From NCBI GenBank assembly GCA_905221605.1, contig CAJNDS010001635.1:707683-771682 (forward strand): DNA of 64,000 nt. The letters run 5' to 3'. Positions within the stretch are counted from its first letter, which is position 1. Each line of letters starts with the position of its first letter. Shown here piece by piece: positions 1 through 10,000 of this stretch. The stretch is from Symbiodinium natans (Eukaryota; Sar; Dinophyceae; Suessiales; Symbiodiniaceae). The notes beneath the pieces were generated by a model that was not told the DNA's origin, made no database searches, and saw only the letters and a program-made list of their open reading frames with translations. The translations under genes and the position numbers were made by a program.

Positions 1-1
1 C

Positions 2-133
2 ATCCGTGCATGCGAGCGGGCAGCTAAGTGGCAGCACGCCCGTGCGTTACTTCAGCGCATGGCCTGCAGCAACCTACTGGCCAATGTCATTGCCTACGGC
101 TCTGCAACCAGCGCATGCGGCCAGGCATGTTAA
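2..133 (+). pseudogene. PPR gene fragment, cut by the window start
   Basis: One open frame reads IRACERAAKWQHARALLQ, continues through 'ANVIAYGSATSACGQ' and stops at 131-133. This is the dinoflagellate pentatricopeptide-repeat pattern: an '(I)SAC-E-K' start, then a 'W-Q-x-A' helix, then a 'xVIAYGS' linker. PPR proteins usually bind organellar RNA. It is either the last exon seen of a gene that starts outside the window, with a GC donor after 'ACGQ', or a dead copy. Related traces at 271-510 and 831-892 suggest the gene once continued rightwards. Confidence 0.6.
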
Positions 134-270
134 GCTGATGAATTCCTTGTCTCTAGCCATGAACAACAAGCTCCATGCCACGCAAACCAACCGGGGTGCC
201 TTCTTTAAAGTATGCCCTGAACAACTTACATTGAGTCCTCTCACCGGGACTCAGGTGAAAGGGCGGGCGC

Positions 271-510
271 GTGGCATGCAGCTTTGCAGCTGCTGTCTGC
301 GACATCGACCAGGCACACTACAATTCCGCATACAACCGAGCCTGTGCACTGAATGAGGATGTCTACGTAGAGCTTGTCTGCTCCAGGGTCGTGGAATCCG
401 ACATTGTCCTGCACAATTCCGTGTCTCGGCACATGTCGGCATTGCCGACGGCAAGACTTATGGTGGGAGTTTACCACATAATCAGCGGTGCAGCACCATG
501 CCCCGAATAA
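271..510 (+). pseudogene. Decayed PPR-like trace
   Basis: The frame contains 'RVVESDIVLHNSVSRHMSA', which resembles the PPR linker 'DIVTYNSVISAC' with the key Cys region lost. There is no clean repeat on either side. It probably belongs with the fragments at 2-133 and 831-892. It could also be a chance match. Confidence 0.28.
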
Positions 511-830
511 GTCGAATATAATTCCAACGGTCCATGTGCCCCATAAAAAACACTTGGGCACCAAAGTATATAGGAGGTACTTTAAGGCCTTAAGTATTCC
601 CTATGGACAAGTATACACGTATCACTCTGGACCCTCAGCCGACAGACCTGCTGGAAACCGCCTTCCCCTGCAGGTTTGCCCTGCTGTCGATCCTACCCTG
701 AAGCCGACGTGGCAGACCCCATTTCAGAACCATCGCCTGGCTTGTCGGAAACGAACCATAAATAATATATATATATATGTATACACACAACTTATTCTGA
801 CACCTGCTCAGGTCCTGAGCTCCCTCCGCG

Positions 831-892
831 AGGGATTGCAGTGGCGGCTTTCGCTGCAGGTGCTAAAGGTTTCAGGGTGGTCTAAGGATTGA
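831..892 (+). pseudogene. PPR helix remnant
   Basis: After a possible acceptor (GCGAG|GGATTG) the frame reads 'GLQWRLSLQVLKVSG' and stops at 890-892. The QW-R-L-S-L-Q-V-L spacing matches the first helix of a PPR repeat ('QWQ-AL-LL'). It would fit as the last exon of the gene that enters from the left. A short TA microsatellite (about 761-786) lies just upstream. Confidence 0.35.
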
Positions 893-1022
893 CAGCCTTG
901 GAGTGTCACATAACAGCCAAGCCCTTGAAGCATTGCCTGGCCTGTCCGAGTTGTGAGCACTTGGGTTCAGATGTTTTTCCTAAGCCTATAGATGGGCTTT
1001 GCACGAGGGTCGCGGTGAAGTG

Positions 1023-3782
1023 ATGGCAAACGCCACTCTTCCCATGCTTCCCGCCGGCCCTTACTACTGGACGAACAGTGGGGGCCACCGGCTGCACATC
1101 CGCTGCGCGCCGCATCCGCAGCCACGCGCAGTGATGATTTACAATCATGGCTACGGGTGTCACATGAACGGCCCATTCGTGTGGGACATGATCCGTGCGT
1201 ATAGCGACCGGCTGGAGGTTGTGGTGATAAGCTTCGATATGCAGGGCCATGGCTACTCGGAGGGCCCCAGGGGACTGGTTTCCAACTTCGACGACTTTGG
1301 CAGGGATGTCGTAGATTTCCTGGAGCTGATCCACGAAGCAGAGGAGGCAGAAGGCCCCGACTATCACCTCTGCGACGAGGAGACGTTGCACCAGGCCCAA
1401 AACTTGCCTTTCTTTCTTACGGGCGAGAGCATGGGCGCGGCAGTGTCCATTCTGGCTTCCTTGCAGCTGCCAATCCTTCCCACCAGCAACCGGCTCTGTG
1501 GATTGGTGCTGGCGGCTCCGGGGGTCCAAGACCCCAATCGGAGCACCCCTCCTTGGCTGTCCCGGCATTTCAGCAGCATGCTGAAGAAGGCCCCGTCCCT
1601 TGGCAACTTGGGCGTTCCTAGAACCTTCACCCCGACGATCTCTGGCGAGGCGCTCTTCATCGACCCGAAGCACATCGAGCACTTCAACCGGGACCATGGC
1701 GGCGTGGAGGCCGGGTCCATGGGGCTTGCGCACGCAAAGATGAGGGCTCAAACTGCTGCGGCCTTTGTGGAGATGTTCGAGACCATGTCAGAGAGGCTGC
1801 GTCAAGTGGATGTCCCGATCCTAATCTTCCATGACCCCGAGGACTCGGTGACAGCCTTCACTGGCTCGGAAATGATCTTACAAGAGGTCGCCAGCACCGA
1901 CAAGCTTCTAATTCCGGTAGAGGGGGGCCTGCACTGCCCACACGTGAACAAGCCTGAGGTGGTGATGTCCTCCATGGATGAGTTCTTTTCACGCCAGCTC
2001 CTTGCAGAGCCGAAGCCGCGGCCAAGCCTCAGGTCGCAGCCTTCGCGACAGCTTTCTCGTCAATTTTCTCATCAGCTTTCACAACAAGTCTCTCGAAGCT
2101 GGACCGTTTCTTGGACCACGACTTCTAAGAGCGTGACTTCTAAGCCTTCATCCCGATCCCATTATTCGCAGATTGCGGCGATGAGCCGCTGGGGTGCCCC
2201 GAAAAGGACAGCCCCACAGGTGACATTGGTGCTCCTCATGTGCCAGGGTGGCGTGGTTCTTGCACCGTTCTGGGTCTTCAGCCTTGGTGGCGATGCAGCC
2301 GTCTACCTCCTCCTGGCCATTGCAGCGGTTTTCCTCCTCGCAGGGTTTTGCATGATCTTCGCGGCCGGCAGAAGTCTGTGGCGACTCCGCAAAGTTGCCG
2401 GCCAAACACAGCCAGCAGGCAGCACAGCAGCGGCTGCTGCTGGTTCTCCCACAAGTCTTGCGAGGCACTTGCAGCGCCAGCGCCCGTTGCACTTGGTCTG
2501 CGTACCGATCTACAAGGAGCCTGACGAGATGATCCTGGCCACCATCGCTCGGCTGGACGAGTCCGACGCCGCCAAGCGCATGAGGGTCGTCTTCGCCATG
2601 GAAGCAGCGACAGATCGCCCGGAAGAGCGATTCCAGCTCTATCGAAAGAGCCTCCGCCGTGTACCGGAGGTGTGCTACTACGTCCATCCAGTGGGCCACA
2701 CGCCTGGTGAGATCCGCGGCCTCTGCTCCAACCTTGCCTACGCGCTTGCCCAGGATGTGGCCATGCTGGGGAGGAAAATAAGCAGATGCCTGCTAACCAA
2801 GGTAGACTCTCAGGTGCTTCTCCCACCGAACTACTTCACCCAGCTGGAGCAGGCCTACATTCGCCGGAAAGACGCAGTGACGCGGAATCCGGGAGAGCCT
2901 TCGCCTGTGGTTTGGCAACCACAGCTCGTCCATTTCTTGAACCGCGAGTTCAGCCATGGTCCTCTGCGGGCTTTGGGGGCCATGCGGAGCTTCAGCTACC
3001 CGGCCTTCTTCGGCTTCAGCATCATGACGGTCACTTGCTACAGCTTGCCCCTCCTCCAATATGTGCAAATGGGCCTTCATCATCCATCCTACATGGGCGA
3101 AGATTGGATGGTGCTGGCACAGAGCGCCGTGTCGTCTCGCGGCCGTGCCCTTGTCGAACCGCTCCCTGTGCTGGTGGCTGTGGCACCACCCTTGGACTCC
3201 ACGTTCTGTGGAGCCTGGAGTGAAGGGACCAAGCAGTGCATCCGATGGGCCGCGCAGTCGATGGAGGTCGCAGAGTTCCGGTGGAGGTTTCGTCCGAGGG
3301 GGGGGACCTTGGCCAGTTTTTGGTGGATGTTCAAGTACTGGCTTTTCCGGATTCTTGTGACGAATGGCCTAGGGGTTTTTGCCCTTTGCACGTCGATCGC
3401 TGTGGCCATCTTTGGCTCAGACTTGTCTGACGACCAGCTCCTCCTGGTGTCTTTGCTGGACAAGTTGCTTCTCGGCGTGGTTTTGGCCCTGATACTTGTG
3501 ATGCCCCTCTACGAGCAATATCTCTTCACTCTGCTTCAAGATCCCCAGTTGAAAGCTCCCATGAGCCAGCTGCCTGTGACAATCCTCTCCACACCGGGGT
3601 GGCTGTTCTTTCAGATGGTCGTGGATTATTGTTCCTGGTGGAAGCTTCTCCTGCAAGGTAAGGAGGCGATCACTTTGACCCACCGAAAGAAGAAAGCAGC
3701 TGCAACGAATACGCAGGCTGCCTTGCAACAACAAGCGGCCGTGGCACCTGAATCCGACTCGGATGATTACGTCAGTGTGTGA
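1023..3782 (+). CDS. Alpha/beta hydrolase (MGL-like) fused to membrane GT2 glycosyltransferase
   Basis: Intronless, about 919 aa. The ATG at 1023 is the first after an in-frame stop at 981-983. Residues ~20-320 are a serine hydrolase of the monoacylglycerol-lipase type: the 'YNHGYGCH' oxyanion-hole region, 'FDMQGHGYSEGPRG', nucleophile elbow GESMG (Ser136), probable acid Asp274 in 'HDPEDSVT' and His304 in 'GGLHCPH'. A Ser/Gln-rich linker follows, then two hydrophobic segments (~400-450). Residues ~480-800 are a processive GT2-type domain: 'VCVPIYKEPDEMI', a D-x-x-like 'KVDSQ' (Asp595), 'GEDWM' (Glu693-Asp694) and 'KQCIRW' matching the Q-x-x-R-W motif (Gln738 to Trp742). Three more membrane segments end the protein. 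The family suggests polysaccharide or glycolipid synthesis at a membrane; the sugar donor and product are unknown. Having no introns next to intron-rich genes suggests retroposition, but no spliced-leader relic lies upstream. Confidence 0.85.
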   Translation: MANATLPMLPAGPYYWTNSGGHRLHIRCAPHPQPRAVMIYNHGYGCHMNGPFVWDMIRAYSDRLEVVVISFDMQGHGYSEGPRGLVSNFDDFGRDVVDFLELIHEAEEAEGPDYHLCDEETLHQAQNLPFFLTGESMGAAVSILASLQLPILPTSNRLCGLVLAAPGVQDPNRSTPPWLSRHFSSMLKKAPSLGNLGVPRTFTPTISGEALFIDPKHIEHFNRDHGGVEAGSMGLAHAKMRAQTAAAFVEMFETMSERLRQVDVPILIFHDPEDSVTAFTGSEMILQEVASTDKLLIPVEGGLHCPHVNKPEVVMSSMDEFFSRQLLAEPKPRPSLRSQPSRQLSRQFSHQLSQQVSRSWTVSWTTTSKSVTSKPSSRSHYSQIAAMSRWGAPKRTAPQVTLVLLMCQGGVVLAPFWVFSLGGDAAVYLLLAIAAVFLLAGFCMIFAAGRSLWRLRKVAGQTQPAGSTAAAAAGSPTSLARHLQRQRPLHLVCVPIYKEPDEMILATIARLDESDAAKRMRVVFAMEAATDRPEERFQLYRKSLRRVPEVCYYVHPVGHTPGEIRGLCSNLAYALAQDVAMLGRKISRCLLTKVDSQVLLPPNYFTQLEQAYIRRKDAVTRNPGEPSPVVWQPQLVHFLNREFSHGPLRALGAMRSFSYPAFFGFSIMTVTCYSLPLLQYVQMGLHHPSYMGEDWMVLAQSAVSSRGRALVEPLPVLVAVAPPLDSTFCGAWSEGTKQCIRWAAQSMEVAEFRWRFRPRGGTLASFWWMFKYWLFRILVTNGLGVFALCTSIAVAIFGSDLSDDQLLLVSLLDKLLLGVVLALILVMPLYEQYLFTLLQDPQLKAPMSQLPVTILSTPGWLFFQMVVDYCSWWKLLLQGKEAITLTHRKKKAAATNTQAALQQQAAVAPESDSDDYVSV

Positions 3783-4908
3783 CCCCAAGAGTGCTCGACA
3801 TGTCGATGGGTAGGGCCAGAAGACCTAGCATAAAGATTTGGTTACAGCACTCAACACATGCAGGCATAGCAGAAGCTATGTGGTGACTTAAGTCAGGCTC
3901 CTACCAGAAGATATTGCACGCCCTAGTTGAGCCACCCGAATGTTTGGTGGCTGTCTCCGAGTCGTCGGCCCATGTCGTAGGACGTGGGCCGGCCACTTTT
4001 TCGGCGAGAGCATGAGAGGAAACGCCCGTCATGCAGATGAACATCCATCAACCCCCTTCAAGACCCTGAAGCCCTAAATTTGGCCCTCAATATTCCTAAG
4101 ACATGAAAGGTGCTACACGAGTTGGGCCCTGCAAGCCTACAGCCCGCGCTCATCTCGCAGCTTGGACAGTTTAGGGTTAGGGTTTAGGGCTCTGGACTTA
4201 GGACTTTAAAGCCTTTCATGGCCTGCCAAGTGAGCATTTACATGAATATGTGCATCAATAGAGGAGCAAGTGGAGTTCTTAATGAACACGTGCCAACATG
4301 CCGGTGGCACAGCTCCCGTTCGGCAATCTCACTAGCTTCATAAGAAGTAATGCAACAAGTTAGGTTGAGTTCTTGCCTTGCACTAAGCAAGGGACACACT
4401 CCACGACATGTCGCTACTTCTAGATACAGGCCCTAGAAGGATGAGGAATTATGGGCTTATCAAACATCTAGGGGCACATTTTGGGGCAGTATGAGCACTT
4501 TTTGAAACGCGACGTAGATCATGAACACCCTCAAGCCTAAAAGTACAATCCGACTTGAAGAGCCGAGGCAGAACGCCGCCATCAGCACGTGTGAGGTTGC
4601 CGGCAGGTGGTGCTTGGCAACGTTGACATTGTTGCGTTCTCCTTTGATTGCTTAGACAGGTTTCCGTCTTGGATCTCCTGACTATGAGCGTGATGCCGCA
4701 TGCCCTAAAAAAATTCGAACCCAATGGCAAATAAAGAACCCCTCAGCCCTCCACCTGCTGTGGAACCTATGCAGACCATGCTAAGAGCTTCGGTTCGATG
4801 GGATGCACCTAAACCCTAAACCCGAAACCCGAAACCCTAAACCCTAAACCCCAAACCCTAAACCCTAAACCCTAAACCCCAAACCAAAAAAAAAACCTCC
4901 CAAAGCCT
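3783..4908. other. Intergenic, no gene seen
   Basis: The 3' flank of the hydrolase-glycosyltransferase gene. It holds a few single TTTAGGG-type repeats (near 4171) and a longer run at 4805-4885. No coding frame resembling a known family was found. Confidence 0.5.
4805..4885. repeat. Interstitial telomere-like repeat (CCCTAAA)n, degenerate
   Basis: About ten units of CCCTAAA with variants such as CCCGAAA and CCCCAAA, ending in an A-run. It lies directly before a PPR remnant at 4909. Confidence 0.85.
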
Positions 4909-5013
4909 ACAAGGTGGCAGGAAGCGCAGATGCTCTTTCGTCAGCTTGACGTGTTTGGAATGGAGCCCAACATTATCACCACCAACGCGCTGACGAGCTC
5001 ACTCGAGCCTTAG
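4909..5013 (+). pseudogene. Isolated PPR repeat remnant
   Basis: The frame reads 'RWQEAQMLFRQLDVFGMEP' then 'NIITTNALTSSLEP' and a stop at 5011-5013. It is one PPR repeat: first helix 'RWQEAQMLFRQL', second-position linker 'GMEPNIITTNAL'. No neighbouring exon joins it, and telomere-like repeats lie on both sides. Most likely a stranded exon or dead duplicate of a PPR gene. Confidence 0.6.
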
Positions 5014-7050
5014 AGCACAGGGTTTAGGTTTTAGGGTTTAGGGTTAGGGGGATACACTTATAGGCTTGAGTCGCAGCAGTGTAGAATCGTGGCAGAGCAG
5101 GTGCCGAAGAAGAACCGTCACATCCCCACAGGCCCCCCATATCTGGGGACGAAATGAGCGAAAGAACTGAACATGTTTTCCCTCTACATAACCCTAAACC
5201 CCTTCGCCCAAGAGTTGATGAATTCAGGCATGTGCGTCGTGAGTCCTTGCAGGGCGGCTTTTGGTACCCCGGGAGTCTTTAGGTGTGACTGCAGTTCGGG
5301 GCAAGCTTACCCTAAGCCACTCCTACGCTGCTGAATCCTTAAACCCTATAAAGCCTATAAACCCTATGAACCCATAAACCCTATAAACCCCATAAACCCA
5401 ATAGACCCCTTAAACCCCTATAAACCCTAAACCCTACAGCTCCAAATCAGACGGTTCCTGACCGAGGAGCGAGGTCGGCAATGGCACCTGGCACTTTGGT
5501 TCTTGAGGCAGGCCACAAGGAATTGTTGTCAGTTTCGGCTTTTGCAAGAACTTTTGGGTGCAGAGTCCACCAGGTGCAGGAAAGTCCCTGTTAACCTCAT
5601 CGGCCCTGAACCTTCACATCAGCTGCACATCTCGCCAGGCCTGGCGTGGAAGCGGACGCCATCACTCTCAGCAAGGCACGCGGCTTCACGAATTGGACAT
5701 GACAGGTTGGCTGATTGAGGCTTGTTGCATTGTCTGTTCAAGCACCTTAGCGCAGCTCGAGAGCCGCGAAACTATAAGGGACTGTTTCCGCAGAAACATG
5801 CGCAAGGGCTTGCGGAAGCACATCTCCCGCAAGCTCCCGCGAAAGCTACCAGCTCAAGCAGCATGAAAGAGTCTCCGTCATTAGCAGATTCCGGTCTATA
5901 CATCACTAACCTACGCGCGGAAGCATCAAGAGTGTTCGTGGAAGCATGCGTGGAAGCAAGTCCCCTGCGCCAACAGATCCAGTACTTGCACAAGGGAAGG
6001 GTTCTGTGGAAGGGTGCCAAATTTTCAACACGGCTCGTGAGGTTGGGCAGGAGCTTGTTTGTAGGTTTTTCCTGTGGCAGGCTATAGACGCATGCGAAGC
6101 AGCAGCAAAGCTGTCACAGCTGCGACGGCAGCTGCTTCGCTTGGAGCTGTTGCTTGAAAGGCTGCTGCGGAAGTAGCAAGCTCGTCTGTTGCACATGCAG
6201 GGTATAACTGCTGTGTCATAGTAAGGGTCTCATGGTTCACCCCAAACTAGGACGTTGTGGTATAGTTTCCTGAATCACTGCACTATCACTGCACTAGACG
6301 GCGTTGTGGGACTCGACGTGCGATGAAAAGCGTCGTCTAGCTGCGATCAAGCACAGCTACTCCAGGTTTTGAACAGGTCGCGGCTTGAATCTTGAGGCTC
6401 ATCGCTTGCATGAACCGTATTCAAGGCCTTTGTGCAGGCAGCTCACGCTGTTCGTGATTGGGAGTGCATGAGACCGTGCAGTGTATAAAGAGTGTAGAGA
6501 AAGTCGTTGCCATGCCAGATGCACATGTAGGTCGAGGCACGACCATCCAGCTGGCGCCAGCTTCGAAATTCACTTAATCATTTAAGTGTGGCAATGCACT
6601 TCGCCCAAGCACTCTGCAGAAAGATAGAATCAGCTAGACTTAGACAATGTCTCATCAAGCGTGAATCATCGCTACCTCCGGCTTTCCTGCGTAACTTGAT
6701 ACTTATAACCTGCGGTGACGATCTGAGCTTTTACGCACCTAGAGTGCCCACAGGGCATGTCACTGTGGAGACAGAGGCGTCCCCCTTTTAGCACAGAAAT
6801 TCCAATGCCACAGTGCTCCGGCAATGCGGACTTCTTCGGCGAGCTTCAAAACTTGCATGTCTTTACCGCTTCGCGCCTGAACTGATGAAACCTGCAGGTT
6901 TGCACAGTGTTGCATCGGCTCCCTGACAGTAGCACGCCTGAATAGCACAAGCTTCAATATCCCTGTGCGCGTGTATGCTGTTGCTGCCACAGCTCTTCTC
7001 CTCAAATTGGAAAGCCTTTCCGCCAGAACACTCCTGCCAGCCTTCCCCCC
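5014..7050. other. Intergenic, no supported gene
   Basis: It contains degenerate telomere-like repeats (5015-5050, and a CCCTATAAA-type variant at 5336-5440) and a short GC-rich dispersed repeat at 5795-5860. Several open frames of 60-120 codons exist, but none shows recognisable family motifs. Confidence 0.45.
5795..5860 (+). repeat. Dispersed GC-rich repeat, copy 1
   Basis: It shares 'GGGCTTGCGGAA' followed by 'CACATCTC' and 'AGCTCCCGCG' with the copy near 54622-54680. It is built of short GCGGAAGC-like units similar in style to the CCGCGACA repeats at 8436-8666. Confidence 0.5.
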
Positions 7051-10000
7051 ATGCGGCCGCCAAATGGCCCCAGCACCAAGTCACCGAAGTCACCGAAGTC
7101 ACCGTGTCCGGACACCACCATCGGATACAACAAGCTCATCAGCGCATGCAGGTGGCAACGGGATTGGCAGCGTGCACTTCTCCTGGTGGCCGAAATCACT
7201 GAGCAGTCCTTGCAGACAACAGTCGTTACGCCCCTCGGCAGACTGAGCAACGATTTGCGTCATTATGCTAAGCAAACCTATAGCCGAGCACTCCTTCCGC
7301 AGATTCGGTGCAGCCATCAGCGTGTGCGAGAAGGCTGCTCAGTGGGACTGGGCTTTGCATCTCCTGGAAGACCTTGAAGCCTCCCAGCTCTTGCCAAACG
7401 CCATCTCCTGCAACTCCGCCATCAGCTCCTGTGACTCCGTAGGCCCTTAAGGAACATTTTCATATTTTCCATTTTTTGGGGTTTAAGAGGATCATCTTCA
7501 GGAATATGTTTCAACAGGGTTTTAAAGGGCCATCCTAGGTGAGAAGGCGCGAAGCTGGCAGCAAGCCCTGGCCATCCTGGAGGCCATGCGCCTCAAGCGC
7601 GTGGAAGAAGACTTGATCACCTACAGCTCGACCATCAGCGCCTGTGAGAAAGCCTTCCAGTGGCCTGAGGCCTTACGACTTTTAGCTGACTGCTCCGCGA
7701 CCTTCTTGGAGCTGGATCCTGGGCTGTCCGTTAGAGGGGCATTCTTTCATGGACTCGAGAGATTTGAAGTCTGAGGCCTGAAATTAACTCCATAATTACG
7801 TAGATCTTCGGACTTTCCTCAGCGCTGGCCACTGCTGTGGTCTGAATTCCTAGTAGAAATCCCTGTGTAGCAAGGCGGCTCGCAAGGGGCCTAGTCCCTT
7901 TCAAGCCCTACATTCCGAGCCCTCGTGCCTTTCAAGCCTACCGAAGCCCAAACCCTAAACCCATACCATCCCATACCCTCAACCCCTAAGAATCCACGTG
8001 TTGTTGGGGCCCTCCTGCTCCCATACGGCCCATGCATGATTGATTTTCCATATGAACCCTCAAGTTATCCTTAAGGGATCCCTAAACCCTCGGTCTAGGG
8101 CTTAGGGTTCAGGGTTGAGGGAATCTAATGCCCAACCCAAAATAAGGTCGATTTGGGGTGTCGAAAAACCCTAAACCCCAAACCCGACCTTCGAGCGAGG
8201 ATTTGATCACGTACAACGCGGTTCTCAGCGCCTGCGAAAAGCCTGGAGAATGGCAGCTCGTTTCGTGCCCGGAATCCAGCCCAAAGACTCCAAAACCCCT
8301 TAATTAAGGAATATCCCTTCAATTATAGTAGGAGCCCCAAGGTGATTTCAGGTATATTCCTGAATTAAGGATTCCCCCTTAGATTATAATAGGAACCCTA
8401 ATGTGGGTGCGGCTCAAAAGTCTAGGTATGTAACTGGCTCCCGCGCGTCTTTCCGCGACATAGGGTTTGTAACAAAGCCGTTCTGCTTGCGACAAGCACT
8501 CCGCGACAAACCTCCGCGACAAGCCTCCGCGACAAGCCTTTGCGACAAGCCCCTTCTTGGAACTGCATGGGTTTCGTATCTCTTTTTCAAGACAGCGCGA
8601 AACAGCCGCGACAAACCCCGCGACATACGTATGAAACACAGGCGGGTGGCGGGACACCGCGACATACCCCTATTTAGAGCCACAGCCATGTGATTTAAGG
8701 TATATTCCTTCATTAAGGGGTTTTGCAAGTCTCTGGGAGATGCAGGTTTGCCGCTGCGGGTTTGGGGTCTAGGGCCAGTCTAGGGTCTATAGGGCTTAGG
8801 GCCAGCTTCTTCTTAGCTACTCTTGCAAGTATGTTGCGTAGGGCGCGCGGAAGCTTAGGTTGGAGATGGCTGTCGACGGCTAGTTACCCTCTATATCGGG
8901 TTCAGCTTGGGGGGGGCTGAGGAGACCTAATTAGGCCCTCCCCCAAATGTTGCTTCGGACCCGGAGCAGGCCCTTATTTCCTTTCGTTAGGGTTGGGGCT
9001 TCCTTATAAACCGCTTAAAACCAAAAAGGACACCCTTTTTATTCCTAGGTTACACCTGGGTCTAGTTGCCATTTGCTTGGATAAGAGAGAGGTTCTGGTA
9101 CTCATGGACGAGCTCAAAGATTTACAGCTACAGGCCAAGAGTCCGAAAGTTCGAGCTGGAGTTCGGATTCGGGAGCTTAGGATTCTTAGGATTCGGAGCT
9201 CAGGAGCTTTTGCGTCTTTGTAGGGTTTGGGGTGGTGCAAGGATGGGAGGGCTACAGGCCTGACATCGTGTGCTTCCAGCATTCCAGGCTCTAGACCGCA
9301 GCAGGAAATGGAGCAGCCGGGTCTTGGATGCCCTAAACACTAAACGCTAAACCCTGTGCCCAGGCAGATGTGATTACGCACAATGTCGCCATCAGCGCGT
9401 GCGAAAAGGCCGGCCAGTGGGAGCCAGCACTTTCCTTACTTGCGAAGCTAGAAGACTCCGGTCTGGTCCCAGACGTGGTGACTTACGGAGCTTCCATCAG
9501 CGCCTGTGAGAAGGCCACCCAGTGGCCCCAAGCCCTACATCTTCTCGAGGAGGCCGAGGCAGCTGACCGAGTGAATATCATCATCGTCAGTGCAGCCATC
9601 AGCGCCTGTGAGAAGCTCGGACCGGATGTAGGCCGCAGGCCCTTTTTTCCTTTTTTAGGGTTGGGGTTCCCTTACTTATAATCCCCTTGAAACCAACAAG
9701 GGTACCCTTTTTATTCCTAGGTTACTCCCGGGTCTAGGAAAGGCGGTTGCTGGCAGATTGCTCTGGCCTTGCTGAAGCAGGCGAAGGCCAGGCTTCGGCC
9801 GGACACCATTATGTAGCTTACTTCGCTTTTTTAGTTGAGCTTTTTTCACTTTTTGGGTTTCCTTATTTAGTAGGAAGTTTTTAAAGCTTAAGCTTTTTTC
9901 CCCTTGGTTATTGGAGAAGTAAGGTACAGTTCGGTGATCAGTGCTTGTGGGCGCTCCTTTCAATGGCAGCAGGCTTTGTGCGTGTTGCAAGAAGTGGAGG

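Larger units (their letters stand above)
8260..9091 (+). other. Large PPR intron (GT-AG) with nested elements
   Basis: Joining 'SACEKPGEWQL' to 'VLVLMDELKDLQLQ' restores the PPR helix. The donor GTTTCG and the exon start GTTCTG share GTT. The 832-nt intron holds AT-rich inverted-repeat pieces (8297-8400, 8690-8727), a CCGCGACA-type repeat field and a family G element with flanking duplication. Confidence 0.6.

Noticed and set aside
906-1751. Minus-strand 281-codon frame opposite the hydrolase gene
   Set aside because: It mirrors the strong + strand coding frame and has no family motifs.
9232-9330. Separate PPR exon 'RPDIVCF' and 'DRSRKWSS' inside 9134-9363
   Set aside because: The two scraps are in different frames, while direct joining of 9133 to 9364 gives a perfect PPR linker.
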